NCBI GenBank assembly: GCA_003484395.1
Contig: DNCV01000031.1
Span: 1-5,383 of the forward strand
DNA length: 5,383 nt
Direction of reading: 5' to 3'
From: Dehalococcoidia bacterium
GTDB lineage: Bacteria; Chloroflexota; Dehalococcoidia; GIF9; UBA5629
A model generated the notes under the pieces. It worked only from the letters and a program-made list of their open reading frames with translations, ran no database searches and was not told the DNA's origin. Every line of letters begins with the position of its first letter. Within the stretch, counting starts at the first letter, position 1. Made by a program: the position numbers and the translations under genes. Of this stretch, positions 1 to 5,383 are shown one piece after another.

Positions 1-701
1 GGAGTATTTAGTGCTCCCCGTAATATATCCTGCTGATGCCGGCCATCGATCGTCACCAAGGTTTGTCAGATTTGCCAGAAACAATGCACCGCCTTCAACC
101 ATATCCTGCGAGCAATCGCTAAAGAAAATCCGCCAATCGTATTTCCACTTTTCTACGAATTTCTTGCATTCCTCTTCCGGTAGTTGATTAGCTTGTATTT
201 GTGCAGGATGCTGAAAAAATCAGCGTTAACTGTTTTTGTATTCAGTCAGTGCAGTGAAGTTGAGGAAAATTCGATATTAAGTCGGCCTGTTATTTCAGGA
301 AAAGGTTCGTAAAAAGAACGTTTGATATATTTACCTTCCATACGTTCAAGATATGCCAAATTCGAATTTGCCCAGAATTTATCGAAATAATCGGCACTCG
401 CGATATCGATATAAATCAATTTGATTCTTAACGAAGCATTTATCGAATGTAATTGCCTGATAATTTTCTCAAACAGTTCGCTTGAATTAACCCCATCCAC
501 AGAACCATAATCAGCAATCACGAAAGGCTTTTCCGAAGGTGTGGTTGCTATTTGAGACGCTATACGTTGGATATACGATGTAATCTTGGGCAAGATGATT
601 GAATCCACTGCCCGTGCCGTATCGGAAATACGGCTGTAATCCTGAGTCATTGTTGGTGAATACTGGGACGATGTTGGCGCAGTCGATTTTTCATTCGCCA
701 T
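1..701 (-). pseudogene. SABATH-type SAM-dependent carboxyl methyltransferase (Methyltransf_7), broken, 3' end outside window
   Basis: Family enzymes transfer a methyl group from S-adenosylmethionine to a small-molecule carboxylate or nitrogen; the substrate here cannot be told. From ATG 701 the frame reads 151 codons to TGA at 248-246. Visible family hallmarks are an N-terminal YSRISDTARAVDS segment (residues 22-34), a SAM-binding-like ADYGSVDGVNS (63-73), an acidic strand end YIDIASADY (97-105) and SFYEPFP followed by FSSTSLH (129-151). In SABATH proteins that last motif continues with Trp-Leu, so the TGA sits at the expected TGG. The same frame then runs on until the T6 run (minus strand; A6 at 214-219). 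After one added T it joins a 71-codon frame, 213 down to 1, starting QHPAQIQANQLPEEE and including KWKYDWRIFF and EGGALFLANL, both SABATH-like. Two lesions suggest a pseudogene, though sequencing error cannot be excluded. The start is uncertain: ATG 701 has only a weak GAG element, and ATG 650 (M18) lacks one. Confidence 0.75.
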
Positions 702-728
702 TATTCAATTCTCATATCCACAATTTTC

Positions 729-765
729 AGAGTGTAATTATATAAGTGGCATTGTTAGCTGTTCG
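729..765 (-). promoter_or_regulatory. Possible promoter of the methyltransferase pseudogene
   Basis: On the minus strand a perfect TATAAT lies at 742-737, about 36 nt before the ATG at 701. A 17-nt spacer puts the -35 box at 765-760 (CGAACA), which matches the consensus at only three positions. The -10 is good but the -35 is weak, and the region is AT-rich, so this is a tentative call. Confidence 0.3.
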
Positions 766-942
766 AATTCAGCAAAAGGGTAGTTCACTAGTGATATGTT
801 ACATGTTAAAGCGGGCAAACGCAATTTTATGGAGAGCAATGATACAATTGACAGCTTGATCTCGCTATGAGCTTTTCGCTGAAAATTATTAACTGAAGGT
901 AAAGATGAGCGAGCTTGCAAAATAACGCGAATGGAATAATAC

Positions 943-985
943 AAGAGTATGGTAATCCATTTGAATAATGGACAACCATACTCTT
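943..985. repeat. Long interrupted inverted repeat (hairpin) upstream of the DUF454 gene
   Basis: The outer arms 943-953 (AAGAGTATGGT) and 975-985 (ACCATACTCTT) are perfect 11-bp complements. After a symmetric 2x2 mismatch (954-955 against 973-974), a second perfect 6-bp stem follows: 956-961 (TCCATT) with 967-972 (AATGGA), around the 5-nt loop TGAAT. That gives 17 paired bases in 43 nt. Neither side is followed by a clear T run, and the neighbouring genes diverge, so it is not a typical terminator. It overlaps the candidate -35 box of the plus-strand promoter, which would suit an operator or a remnant of a small palindromic repeat element. Confidence 0.75.
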
Positions 986-999
986 CATGCCTGTATAAT
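969..999 (+). promoter_or_regulatory. Candidate promoter of the DUF454 gene
   Basis: A perfect TATAAT at 994-999 is preceded, across a slightly long 19-nt spacer, by TGGACA at 969-974 (five of six consensus bases). Transcription would begin about 7 nt downstream, at or next to the ATG at 1006, giving a leaderless or nearly leaderless message. The -35 box lies in the right part of the hairpin 943-985. Confidence 0.45.
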
Positions 1000-1005
1000 T
1001 AGGTA

Positions 1006-1452
1006 ATGCCTGCGTTATTTGTTCTACTGAAAAAATACCTGTTCGGTATCGTCGGGACTATTTTTATGGTAATTGGTTTTATCGGTATTTTTGTACCGGT
1101 ATTACCGACAACGCCTTTCTTGTTACTAGCTGCTTTCTGTTACCTCAGAGGTTCCTGTTTTCTTTATGCGTGGCTTGTGAACAATCGATTAACAGGAAGC
1201 TATATAAAAAACTACATGGAAGGCAGGGGAATGACGCTGAAAATGAAAATCTGGACAATCGCTCTATTGTGGACTACGATAGTGTTGACTGCAATAGTTG
1301 GTACGGATAGTTTGGTCATCAGAATAATTCTTGCAGCGGTACTTATTGGTGTTACAGTCCACATAGTAATACTCAAGACTGCCAGAAATGAAAGCGGTGT
1401 AATATCAATTGGAGATAACCCTGATGATCGTGTACTGCAACGGGACAGGTGA
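1006..1452 (+). CDS. DUF454/YbaN-family small inner-membrane protein
   Basis: The 148-residue product matches the DUF454 (YbaN-like) family, whose biochemical role is unknown. The family signature is clear: VGTIFMVIGFIGIFVPVLP (16-34) runs into LPTTPFLLLAAFC (33-45), then a linker RLTGSYIKNYMEGRG (61-75). Hydrophobic stretches at about 12-32, 36-55, 82-99 and 103-123 suggest four membrane segments, probably the first two as a hairpin. The charged C-terminal tail (124-148) has no recognisable motif. ATG 1006 is preferred because it begins just before the conserved region. There is almost no room for a Shine-Dalgarno (AGG ends 2 nt before the ATG), in keeping with the predicted leaderless start. 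dtd follows on the same strand after 71 nt; co-transcription is possible but not shown. The stop is TGA. Confidence 0.85.
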   Translation: MPALFVLLKKYLFGIVGTIFMVIGFIGIFVPVLPTTPFLLLAAFCYLRGSCFLYAWLVNNRLTGSYIKNYMEGRGMTLKMKIWTIALLWTTIVLTAIVGTDSLVIRIILAAVLIGVTVHIVILKTARNESGVISIGDNPDDRVLQRDR

Positions 1453-1510
1453 GTCCCTGCAGTCGGTTACATTATGAATATGCTCTACAATAACCTGGTT
1501 TGATTAGTCG

Positions 1511-1515
1511 AGGAG
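1511..1515 (+). promoter_or_regulatory. Shine-Dalgarno deciding the dtd start
   Basis: AGGAG at 1511-1515 stands 8 nt before GTG 1524. It lies inside the longer frame opening at TTG 1500, so it favours GTG 1524 as the true start. From there the protein begins MRVLLQRV, as family members do. Confidence 0.85.
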
Positions 1516-1523
1516 AAAAAGAC

Positions 1524-1988
1524 GTGCGTGTTTTGCTTCAGCGTGTCCTCGAAGCCTCAGTTACCGTTGACGGTACGGTTGTCGGAGAGATCGGCCCCGG
1601 CCTCGTAGCCTTTGTCGGAGTGGAAACGGGCGATACAATGCAGGATGTTGATTACCTTGTCGATAAGGTGGTGAATATGAGAATTTTTACCGATGAGGCA
1701 GGGAAATTCAATAATTCAGTCTTGACGGTGAAAGGCAGCTTGCTAGTTGTCAGTCAATTTACGTTGCTGGCTGATACACATAAAGGCCGCCGTCCTAATT
1801 TCATCGCTGCTGCTGATCCCTCGATTGCCGAGCCTCTGTGTATAACTTTTATCGAGCGGGCGCGGGCCGCCGGGCTCACTGTTGCCTCGGGACGTTTTCA
1901 ACAGCACATGCTGGTAAAAATCCTGAATGACGGGCCGGTAACTATATTTCTCGACAGCAAAGAAAAGTTTACCGAAAATAGACTGTAG
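1524..1988 (+). CDS. dtd: D-aminoacyl-tRNA deacylase
   Basis: This cytosolic homodimeric enzyme hydrolyses the ester bond of D-aminoacyl-tRNAs (and Gly-tRNA(Ala)), a proofreading step that keeps D-amino acids out of proteins. The 154-residue product is of normal family length and aligns end to end: N-terminal MRVLLQRVLEASVTVDG (1-17), the SQFTL active-site motif (77-81) followed by ADTHKGRRPNF (83-93), a GRFQQHM segment (123-129), and NDGPVTIFLDS (135-145), which contains the Gly-Pro pair (137-138) known in the family to enforce chirality by excluding L-substrates. The GTG start is supported by AGGAG 8 nt upstream; the longer TTG-initiated version adds eight residues with no family counterpart. 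No strong terminator is visible after the TAG stop. A loose -10-like TACAAT at 1486-1491 lies upstream but lacks a good -35 partner. Confidence 0.95.
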   Translation: MRVLLQRVLEASVTVDGTVVGEIGPGLVAFVGVETGDTMQDVDYLVDKVVNMRIFTDEAGKFNNSVLTVKGSLLVVSQFTLLADTHKGRRPNFIAAADPSIAEPLCITFIERARAAGLTVASGRFQQHMLVKILNDGPVTIFLDSKEKFTENRL

Positions 1989-2027
1989 TACGTCCGATGT
2001 ATGCTTTTTCTGTTCACTACAGGCTAA

Positions 2028-2372
2028 CATAGTTGTCTGATAACTCGAGATATGTATGGTGGCGAGATGGCGACCGTTGCTCATCTATTATCAAAAAATA
2101 CGGGTATTCTGGAGCCTTTACAAACTGCCGATTCGGTTGAGGGACAGGTAGAGAAATTGAATTCACATAATGTGTCACGACGATGAATACAGCAAATAGC
2201 CAGACGATTTCTACATGACCGGCCAGTACTACAGTGTGATATCCTGAAACATGAGATCATTGATGGTGAGTTCTTTTGCTTCACTTCCCAGATAGACTCT
2301 CCGGTAATATTCCTCAGGAAAAGGATTTACTGTAATGAAATAGATAAGAAAGAACGGCCATGTTTTATTTGA
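2028..2372 (+). pseudogene. Possible decayed gene of unknown function, one in-frame TGA
   Basis: One plus-strand frame is open from after TAA 2025 to TGA 2370 except for a single TGA at 2184-2186. The first part, from ATG 2052 or ATG 2067, ends LNSHNVSRR (44 or 39 codons); the second (61 codons) starts IQQIARRFLHDRP, contains KHEIIDGEFF and ends KKERPCFI. The amino-acid mix looks protein-like rather than random, and a CGA-to-TGA change would explain the break (two CGA codons precede it). I recognise no family. No good Shine-Dalgarno precedes either ATG. Chance openness is a real alternative, since an antisense frame (2081-2284) is open over the same stretch. With the ftsZ terminator, this accounts for most of the 469 bases between dtd and ftsZ; I see nothing else in the remainder. 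Confidence 0.3.
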
Positions 2373-2383
2373 TAGTATACCAC

Positions 2384-2428
2384 AATAAAGACAGAAGCAG
2401 GGCAGCTTTTATGCTACCCTGCTTCTGT
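2384..2428 (-). terminator. Rho-independent terminator of the rsmH-ftsA-ftsZ operon
   Basis: Arms 2391-2406 and 2413-2428 pair over 16 positions around a 6-nt loop, beginning 29 nt after the ftsZ stop. Fifteen pairs are Watson-Crick. The remaining one (2403/2416) is a G-U wobble in the minus-strand RNA but a C-A mismatch in the plus-strand RNA. On the minus strand the stem is followed by CTTTATT, a short and imperfect U-rich tail; on the plus strand it is followed by AAGGAGG, not U-rich. Both facts point to the ftsZ transcript as the one terminated. Confidence 0.75.
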
Positions 2429-2457
2429 AAGGAGGTAGGATCATGACAGAAATGGTA

Positions 2458-3624
2458 TTATCTCATTGGGGGTGTTCTTCTATCCATCGGATTTGCGAAC
2501 GCATTGCCGGGTTGAGATTGGCTGGCATGCGGATTCGCAAACGACTTGACCTGTGCTGCAGGGGTGAATTTACTGGCGCTTCGGCGCAGGAATGACGGCA
2601 CATCGAGGCTTTCTTCGCCGACGCCTCTCATCAGGCGGCGTAGCTCGGTCTCCGTCGGTACTGCTGCACCATAATGAGCGGTAAACCCTGTGGCGATAAT
2701 GGTGATCTGCAGTTGGCCTTCCAGTTCCTGATTGTATACGACACCGAAGATGATATTCGCTTCGGGGTCGACTGCCTGGCTGATAACCTCAGCGGCTTCA
2801 TTACATTCAAATAGAGTCATGTCATTGCCGCCGGTTATGTTGTAGAGAACTCCTTTGGCTCCGCTAATGGAGACGTCAAGCATCGGGCTTTCAAGCGCCT
2901 TCTTGGCTGCTTCAGCAGCGCGATTTTGACCGTTGGCTCGACCGAGTGACATCCATGCCGGGCCAGCGTTCTTCATGATTGATCGGATATCTGCAAAGTC
3001 GAGGTTGATAAGTCCTGGCACCGTTACCACTTCGGCAATGGCCTGGACACCCATCTTCAGAACGTCATCGGAGAGTTTGAATGCATTATCCACTGATGTC
3101 TTGGAATCGCACATCTCCAGAATACGATCGTTCGGGATGATGATCAGTGTGTCTACTTTATCGGCAAGCTTTAATATAGCTTCTTCAGCAACTCTGGAGC
3201 GACGGGCGCCTTCAAATGAGAACGGTTTGGTGACGATGCCGATCGTTAATGCGCCGGATTGTTTGGCGCAATCAGCGACGACGCCGATGCTTCCAGTACC
3301 TGTTCCACCGCCCATTCCGGCAGTTATGAAAACCATATCAGTACCGCTGACAACATCCATAATCGCCTGGCGGCTTTCTTCTGCTGATTTTTCTCCAACT
3401 GTATGGTCGCCGCCGGCACCAAGACCGCGGGTTAATTTTTCACCGAGCTGAACACGAACCGAAACCTCGGATAACGCCAGAGCCTGTGCATCCGTGTTCA
3501 TGCAGACGAATTCAACACCTTTGATGCCTTCGCGTACCATGCGGGTAATCGCGTTGCAACCGCCGCCACCGCAGCCGATACATTTAATTCGAGCTGGAGC
3601 CATCGAAAATGATGATTTAGCCAT
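2458..3624 (-). CDS. ftsZ: Cell division protein FtsZ
   Basis: FtsZ is the tubulin-like GTPase that polymerises into the mid-cell ring and recruits the division machinery. All core elements are present in 388 residues: N-terminal GTP-binding loop IGCGGGGCNA (16-25), NTDAQAL (43-49), the tubulin signature GGGTGTG (105-111), TKPFSFEG (132-139), PNDR (164-167), and the T7 synergy loop NLDFADI (207-213) with Asp209 and Asp212, which complete the GTPase site of the adjacent subunit. The globular core ends near ATGF (311-314). A C-terminal peptide-like LDVPSFLRR (340-348), the usual site for FtsA and other partners, follows a short linker. Unusually, 40 more residues follow it, with FANP twice (362-365, 376-379). 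ATG 3624 has AAGGAG (3638-3633) 8 nt upstream. The gene lies 33 nt after ftsA and ends at the terminator 2391-2428. Confidence 0.98.
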   Translation of the reverse strand: MAKSSFSMAPARIKCIGCGGGGCNAITRMVREGIKGVEFVCMNTDAQALALSEVSVRVQLGEKLTRGLGAGGDHTVGEKSAEESRQAIMDVVSGTDMVFITAGMGGGTGTGSIGVVADCAKQSGALTIGIVTKPFSFEGARRSRVAEEAILKLADKVDTLIIIPNDRILEMCDSKTSVDNAFKLSDDVLKMGVQAIAEVVTVPGLINLDFADIRSIMKNAGPAWMSLGRANGQNRAAEAAKKALESPMLDVSISGAKGVLYNITGGNDMTLFECNEAAEVISQAVDPEANIIFGVVYNQELEGQLQITIIATGFTAHYGAAVPTETELRRLMRGVGEESLDVPSFLRRSASKFTPAAQVKSFANPHASQSQPGNAFANPMDRRTPPMR

Positions 3625-3657
3625 TATTATTTCTCCTTTACTAATTCACAAATATTC

Positions 3658-4884
3658 TTATTTTGAGAAGCCGAAGAATTTCTTCAGCACACTGACAAAT
3701 CCTGATAATGTTCCGCTTTTCTGCGTCTGATCTTCCCATGCGGGCTTTCCCTGATGTCTGACACCCCAGAGTGCCAACCCGACACCGGTTGCATTCGACG
3801 GGTCATGGAGTACATCGGTAATACCGTAGACGCCCATCGGCTGACCGATTCTAATGGGAATTCTGAGCGTTGTTCGTGCCAGCGCTTCAAGTCCGGCTAC
3901 TTTAGCCGCACCGCCGGTGAGTACCAACCCTGCCGGTGCCAGCGATGCATAATTGGATTCCGGCATTTCAAGAAGAATCAATCTGAGGAGTTCTTCCATA
4001 CGATCTTTGATGATGCCGCAGAGGTCCCGGTAAGACACGCTGTGACCATTCTCAATGTTCAACATGGAATCCTCATTCTTTGTGATGATGTCCGGTGAGA
4101 CATTTCCGTATTTTTTCTTCATTGCTTCTGCAATATCAAACGGTAGTCCCATGCCAATGGAGAGATCGCTGGTAAACTGGTAACCGGCAACCGGAACAAT
4201 GGAAGTATGATAGATACTGCCATCTTTAAATACAGCTATATCCGTTGTGCCGCCGCCGATATCAGCAAGGATAACGCCGAGCTCTCGTTCTTCCGGTGTT
4301 AATACCGCTTCACCGCTGGCGAGCGGCTCGAGAACGAGATCTGCGATTTCGACACCGATACCCCTGATGCATTTCACCAGATTCTGTACCGATGTTGTTG
4401 CGGCAGTGATCACATGACAATATGCATCTACCCTGAATCCATGCATGCCGACCGGGTTCTTCACCAATTCCTGTCCATCAACGGAATAGCTTCTTGGAAT
4501 CGCATGAAGAATTTTTCTATCATCGGGGACACTCAGGCTTTGTGCTGATTGCAGTACCCGTCTCAAGTCATCCCCTTTGATCAGACGGTCAGTTCTCGGT
4601 ACAGCAATGGTACCATGTGTGTTTTGTGAGCTGACGTGCCGACCCGTAACGCCGACATAAGCTGATTCGATTTTGACTCCGCTTGCTTGTTCGGCCCTTC
4701 TTACGGACTCCTCAATCGTGTCCTTTGCTTCGTCGACGTTGACGACAATGCCTTTATGCAGACCTGCGGACGGGACTCTACCCACGCCGAGCACCTGTAC
4801 GCCGCCTCCTGAATCCAGCGTTGCGACGATAGTACATACCTTCGTTGTGCCAACATCAATTGCTGTGATAAGTCTTCTTGCCAT
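3658..4884 (-). CDS. ftsA: Cell division protein FtsA
   Basis: FtsA is the actin-like ATPase that tethers FtsZ filaments to the cytoplasmic membrane. The 408-residue product has normal length and the full fold: phosphate-1 motif DVGTTK (10-15), the FtsA-specific 1C/SHS2 region (roughly 84-165, including PVGMHGFRVDA 144-154), phosphate-2 motif DIGGGTTD (208-215), a second FtsA region with GYQFTSDLSIG (234-244) and an adenosine-site LTGGAAKVAG (322-331). The C-terminus SGFVSVLKKFFGFSK (394-408) looks like the short amphipathic helix that inserts into the membrane, so the protein appears complete. ATG 4884 is preceded by a perfect AGGAGG at 4901-4896, 11 nt away, and the second residue onward matches the family. 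It lies 62 nt after rsmH and 33 nt before ftsZ on the same strand, which fits an operon and matched dosage of the two ring proteins. Confidence 0.97.
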   Translation of the reverse strand: MARRLITAIDVGTTKVCTIVATLDSGGGVQVLGVGRVPSAGLHKGIVVNVDEAKDTIEESVRRAEQASGVKIESAYVGVTGRHVSSQNTHGTIAVPRTDRLIKGDDLRRVLQSAQSLSVPDDRKILHAIPRSYSVDGQELVKNPVGMHGFRVDAYCHVITAATTSVQNLVKCIRGIGVEIADLVLEPLASGEAVLTPEERELGVILADIGGGTTDIAVFKDGSIYHTSIVPVAGYQFTSDLSIGMGLPFDIAEAMKKKYGNVSPDIITKNEDSMLNIENGHSVSYRDLCGIIKDRMEELLRLILLEMPESNYASLAPAGLVLTGGAAKVAGLEALARTTLRIPIRIGQPMGVYGITDVLHDPSNATGVGLALWGVRHQGKPAWEDQTQKSGTLSGFVSVLKKFFGFSK

Positions 4885-4895
4885 TGATTCTCTTT

Positions 4896-4901
4896 CCTCC
4901 T
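4896..4901 (-). promoter_or_regulatory. Consensus Shine-Dalgarno of ftsA
   Basis: The minus strand reads AGGAGG at 4901-4896, fully complementary to the 16S rRNA tail, with an 11-nt spacer to ATG 4884. The spacing is on the long side but the match is perfect, which supports this start and suggests ftsA is translated independently of rsmH. Confidence 0.8.
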
Positions 4902-4946
4902 AATAATGAACTAAGTATCCCTTTTCTAAGGAGATAAACAGTATCC

Positions 4947-5383
4947 TTAAATTCGTTCAGCCACCCTCATTTTTGCGCTTCGACTGCGCGGATTCGACTC
5001 AATTTCAGCGAGCGATGGCATAATGACCTTTTTTGTTATCAGTTTCAGTGTCGCTTTGTGTCCACATTGGCAGACAGGAATCTGGGGTGGACAAATGCAA
5101 CCGGTCGATTCTTCCTTCATAAATTGCTTAACGATCCGGTCTTCCAGCGAATGATAACTGATGATAACTAACCTTCCCCCGGTTGCAAGATGTTTTATTG
5201 TCTGGCGCAGGCTTTTTTCAAGATTTTCCATCTCATGATTGACCATGATGCGGAGCGCCTGAAATGCTCTCGTTGCCGGGTGGATTCTGCCGTGCCGCCC
5301 TCCGACAGCATCTTCTATTACCTGAGCCAGTCGTAATGTGCTGACGATAGGGCGGCTTTCTACGATACGGCGGGATATTATTT
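4947..5383 (-). CDS. rsmH: 16S rRNA m4C1402 methyltransferase RsmH (MraW), 3' part
   Basis: RsmH uses S-adenosylmethionine to N4-methylate cytidine 1402 of 16S rRNA in the ribosomal P site. The gene is cut by the right edge: 144 full codons are visible, in frame to the last base, about half of a typical 300-residue protein. The N-terminal SAM-binding motifs lie outside. Diagnostic pieces are HPATRAFQALRIMVNHEMENL, interrupted here as PATRAFQALRI then VNHEMENL, the ISYHSLEDRIVKQF block (family motif), a Cys cluster CICPPQIPVCQCG, LITKK, and the closing NPRSRSAKMRVAERI typical of the C-terminus. An internal ATG (5246) falls inside the conserved domain and is not the start. In many bacteria rsmH opens the division and cell-wall cluster; here ftsA follows directly after 62 nt, with no ftsL, pbp or mur genes between. 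Confidence 0.97.
   Translation of the reverse strand, partial: IISRRIVESRPIVSTLRLAQVIEDAVGGRHGRIHPATRAFQALRIMVNHEMENLEKSLRQTIKHLATGGRLVIISYHSLEDRIVKQFMKEESTGCICPPQIPVCQCGHKATLKLITKKVIMPSLAEIESNPRSRSAKMRVAERI

Larger units (their letters stand above)
702..1005. other. Divergent intergenic region without a gene
   Basis: This 304-base, AT-rich gap lies between the start of the broken methyltransferase (minus) and the start of the DUF454 gene (plus), so it should hold promoters for both directions. Besides the hairpin and promoter candidates listed separately, it has a 10-bp perfect palindrome TCACTAGTGA at 785-794 that could be an operator or chance. A 68-codon minus-strand frame (738-944) starts at TTG inside the hairpin arm, has no ribosome-binding site and resembles no known protein, so I do not call it a gene. 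Confidence 0.6.

Noticed and set aside
246..248. TGA read as tryptophan (alternative genetic code)
   Set aside because: The position fits Trp, but all six Trp codons in the intact genes here are TGG, the DUF454 gene ends in TGA at its expected end, and a frameshift follows closely in the same broken gene.
785..794. 10-bp palindrome TCACTAGTGA as an operator
   Set aside because: A palindrome this short is expected by chance now and then, and it is not placed at a clear promoter.
738..944. 68-codon minus-strand frame upstream of the methyltransferase
   Set aside because: It needs a TTG start inside the hairpin arm, has no Shine-Dalgarno and no recognisable similarity.
1500..1523. Upstream TTG start for dtd
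   Set aside because: The AGGAG at 1511-1515 lies inside this extension, and GTG 1524 gives the family's N-terminus.
1989..2030. Terminator for dtd
   Set aside because: There is a CTTTTTC run at about 2003-2010 but only a weak, imperfect stem before it.
1743..2084. 113-codon minus-strand frame over the end of dtd
   Set aside because: Most of it is antisense to conserved dtd motifs (SQFTL, NDGPVT), and no ribosome-binding site or family resemblance is seen.
2184..2186. TGA as a selenocysteine codon
   Set aside because: No recognisable selenoprotein motif surrounds it and no convincing SECIS-like stem-loop follows immediately.
2081..2284. 67-codon minus-strand frame between dtd and ftsZ
   Set aside because: The Cys/Ser/Arg-rich composition looks like an antisense shadow; the plus-strand frame over the same stretch looks more protein-like.
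2933..3451. 172-codon open frame on the plus strand
   Set aside because: It lies wholly antisense to the conserved GTPase core of ftsZ, which explains its openness through codon bias, and it resembles no known protein.
3494..4903. Open frames on the plus strand at 3494-3730, 3754-4098 and 4673-4903, and a minus-strand frame at 3684-3890
   Set aside because: All are shadows of ftsA or ftsZ in other frames, with no independent support.

Overview
The window carries a chromosomal cell-division locus from a bacterium that most resembles Chloroflexota, probably class Dehalococcoidia. That placement is inferred from the look of FtsZ and from the unusually short run rsmH-ftsA-ftsZ, with no cell-wall genes in between. 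No rRNA or other phylogenetic marker is present. All six Trp codons in the four intact genes shown here are TGG, so the standard bacterial code applies.

Layout, left to right. Positions 1-701 (minus strand) hold the 5' part of a SABATH-type (Methyltransf_7) S-adenosylmethionine-dependent carboxyl methyltransferase gene. It is broken by an in-frame TGA and a 1-nt frameshift and runs off the left edge. Positions 702-1005 are a divergent intergenic region with a 17-bp interrupted hairpin and a promoter that would place the transcript start on the next start codon. Positions 1006-1452 (plus) encode a DUF454/YbaN-type small membrane protein. Positions 1524-1988 (plus) encode D-aminoacyl-tRNA deacylase (dtd). 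Positions 1989-2457 have no intact gene, but hold a possible decayed reading frame on the plus strand and the ftsZ terminator.

From 2458 to the right edge the minus strand reads rsmH (3' half only), ftsA, ftsZ. The gaps are 62 and 33 nt and both downstream genes have good Shine-Dalgarno sequences, so this looks like one operon ending at the hairpin at 2391-2428. RsmH methylates 16S rRNA, FtsA anchors FtsZ to the membrane, and FtsZ forms the cytokinetic ring. dtd and the DUF454 gene converge on this operon and have no evident functional link to it.

No tRNA, rRNA, CRISPR array, insertion sequence or phage gene was seen. Nothing here amounts to a convincing new multi-gene system. The points most worth a second look are the two-lesion methyltransferase pseudogene, the possible second pseudogene after dtd, the FtsZ C-terminal tail, and a short ORF with an ideal ribosome-binding site antisense to the ftsZ end.
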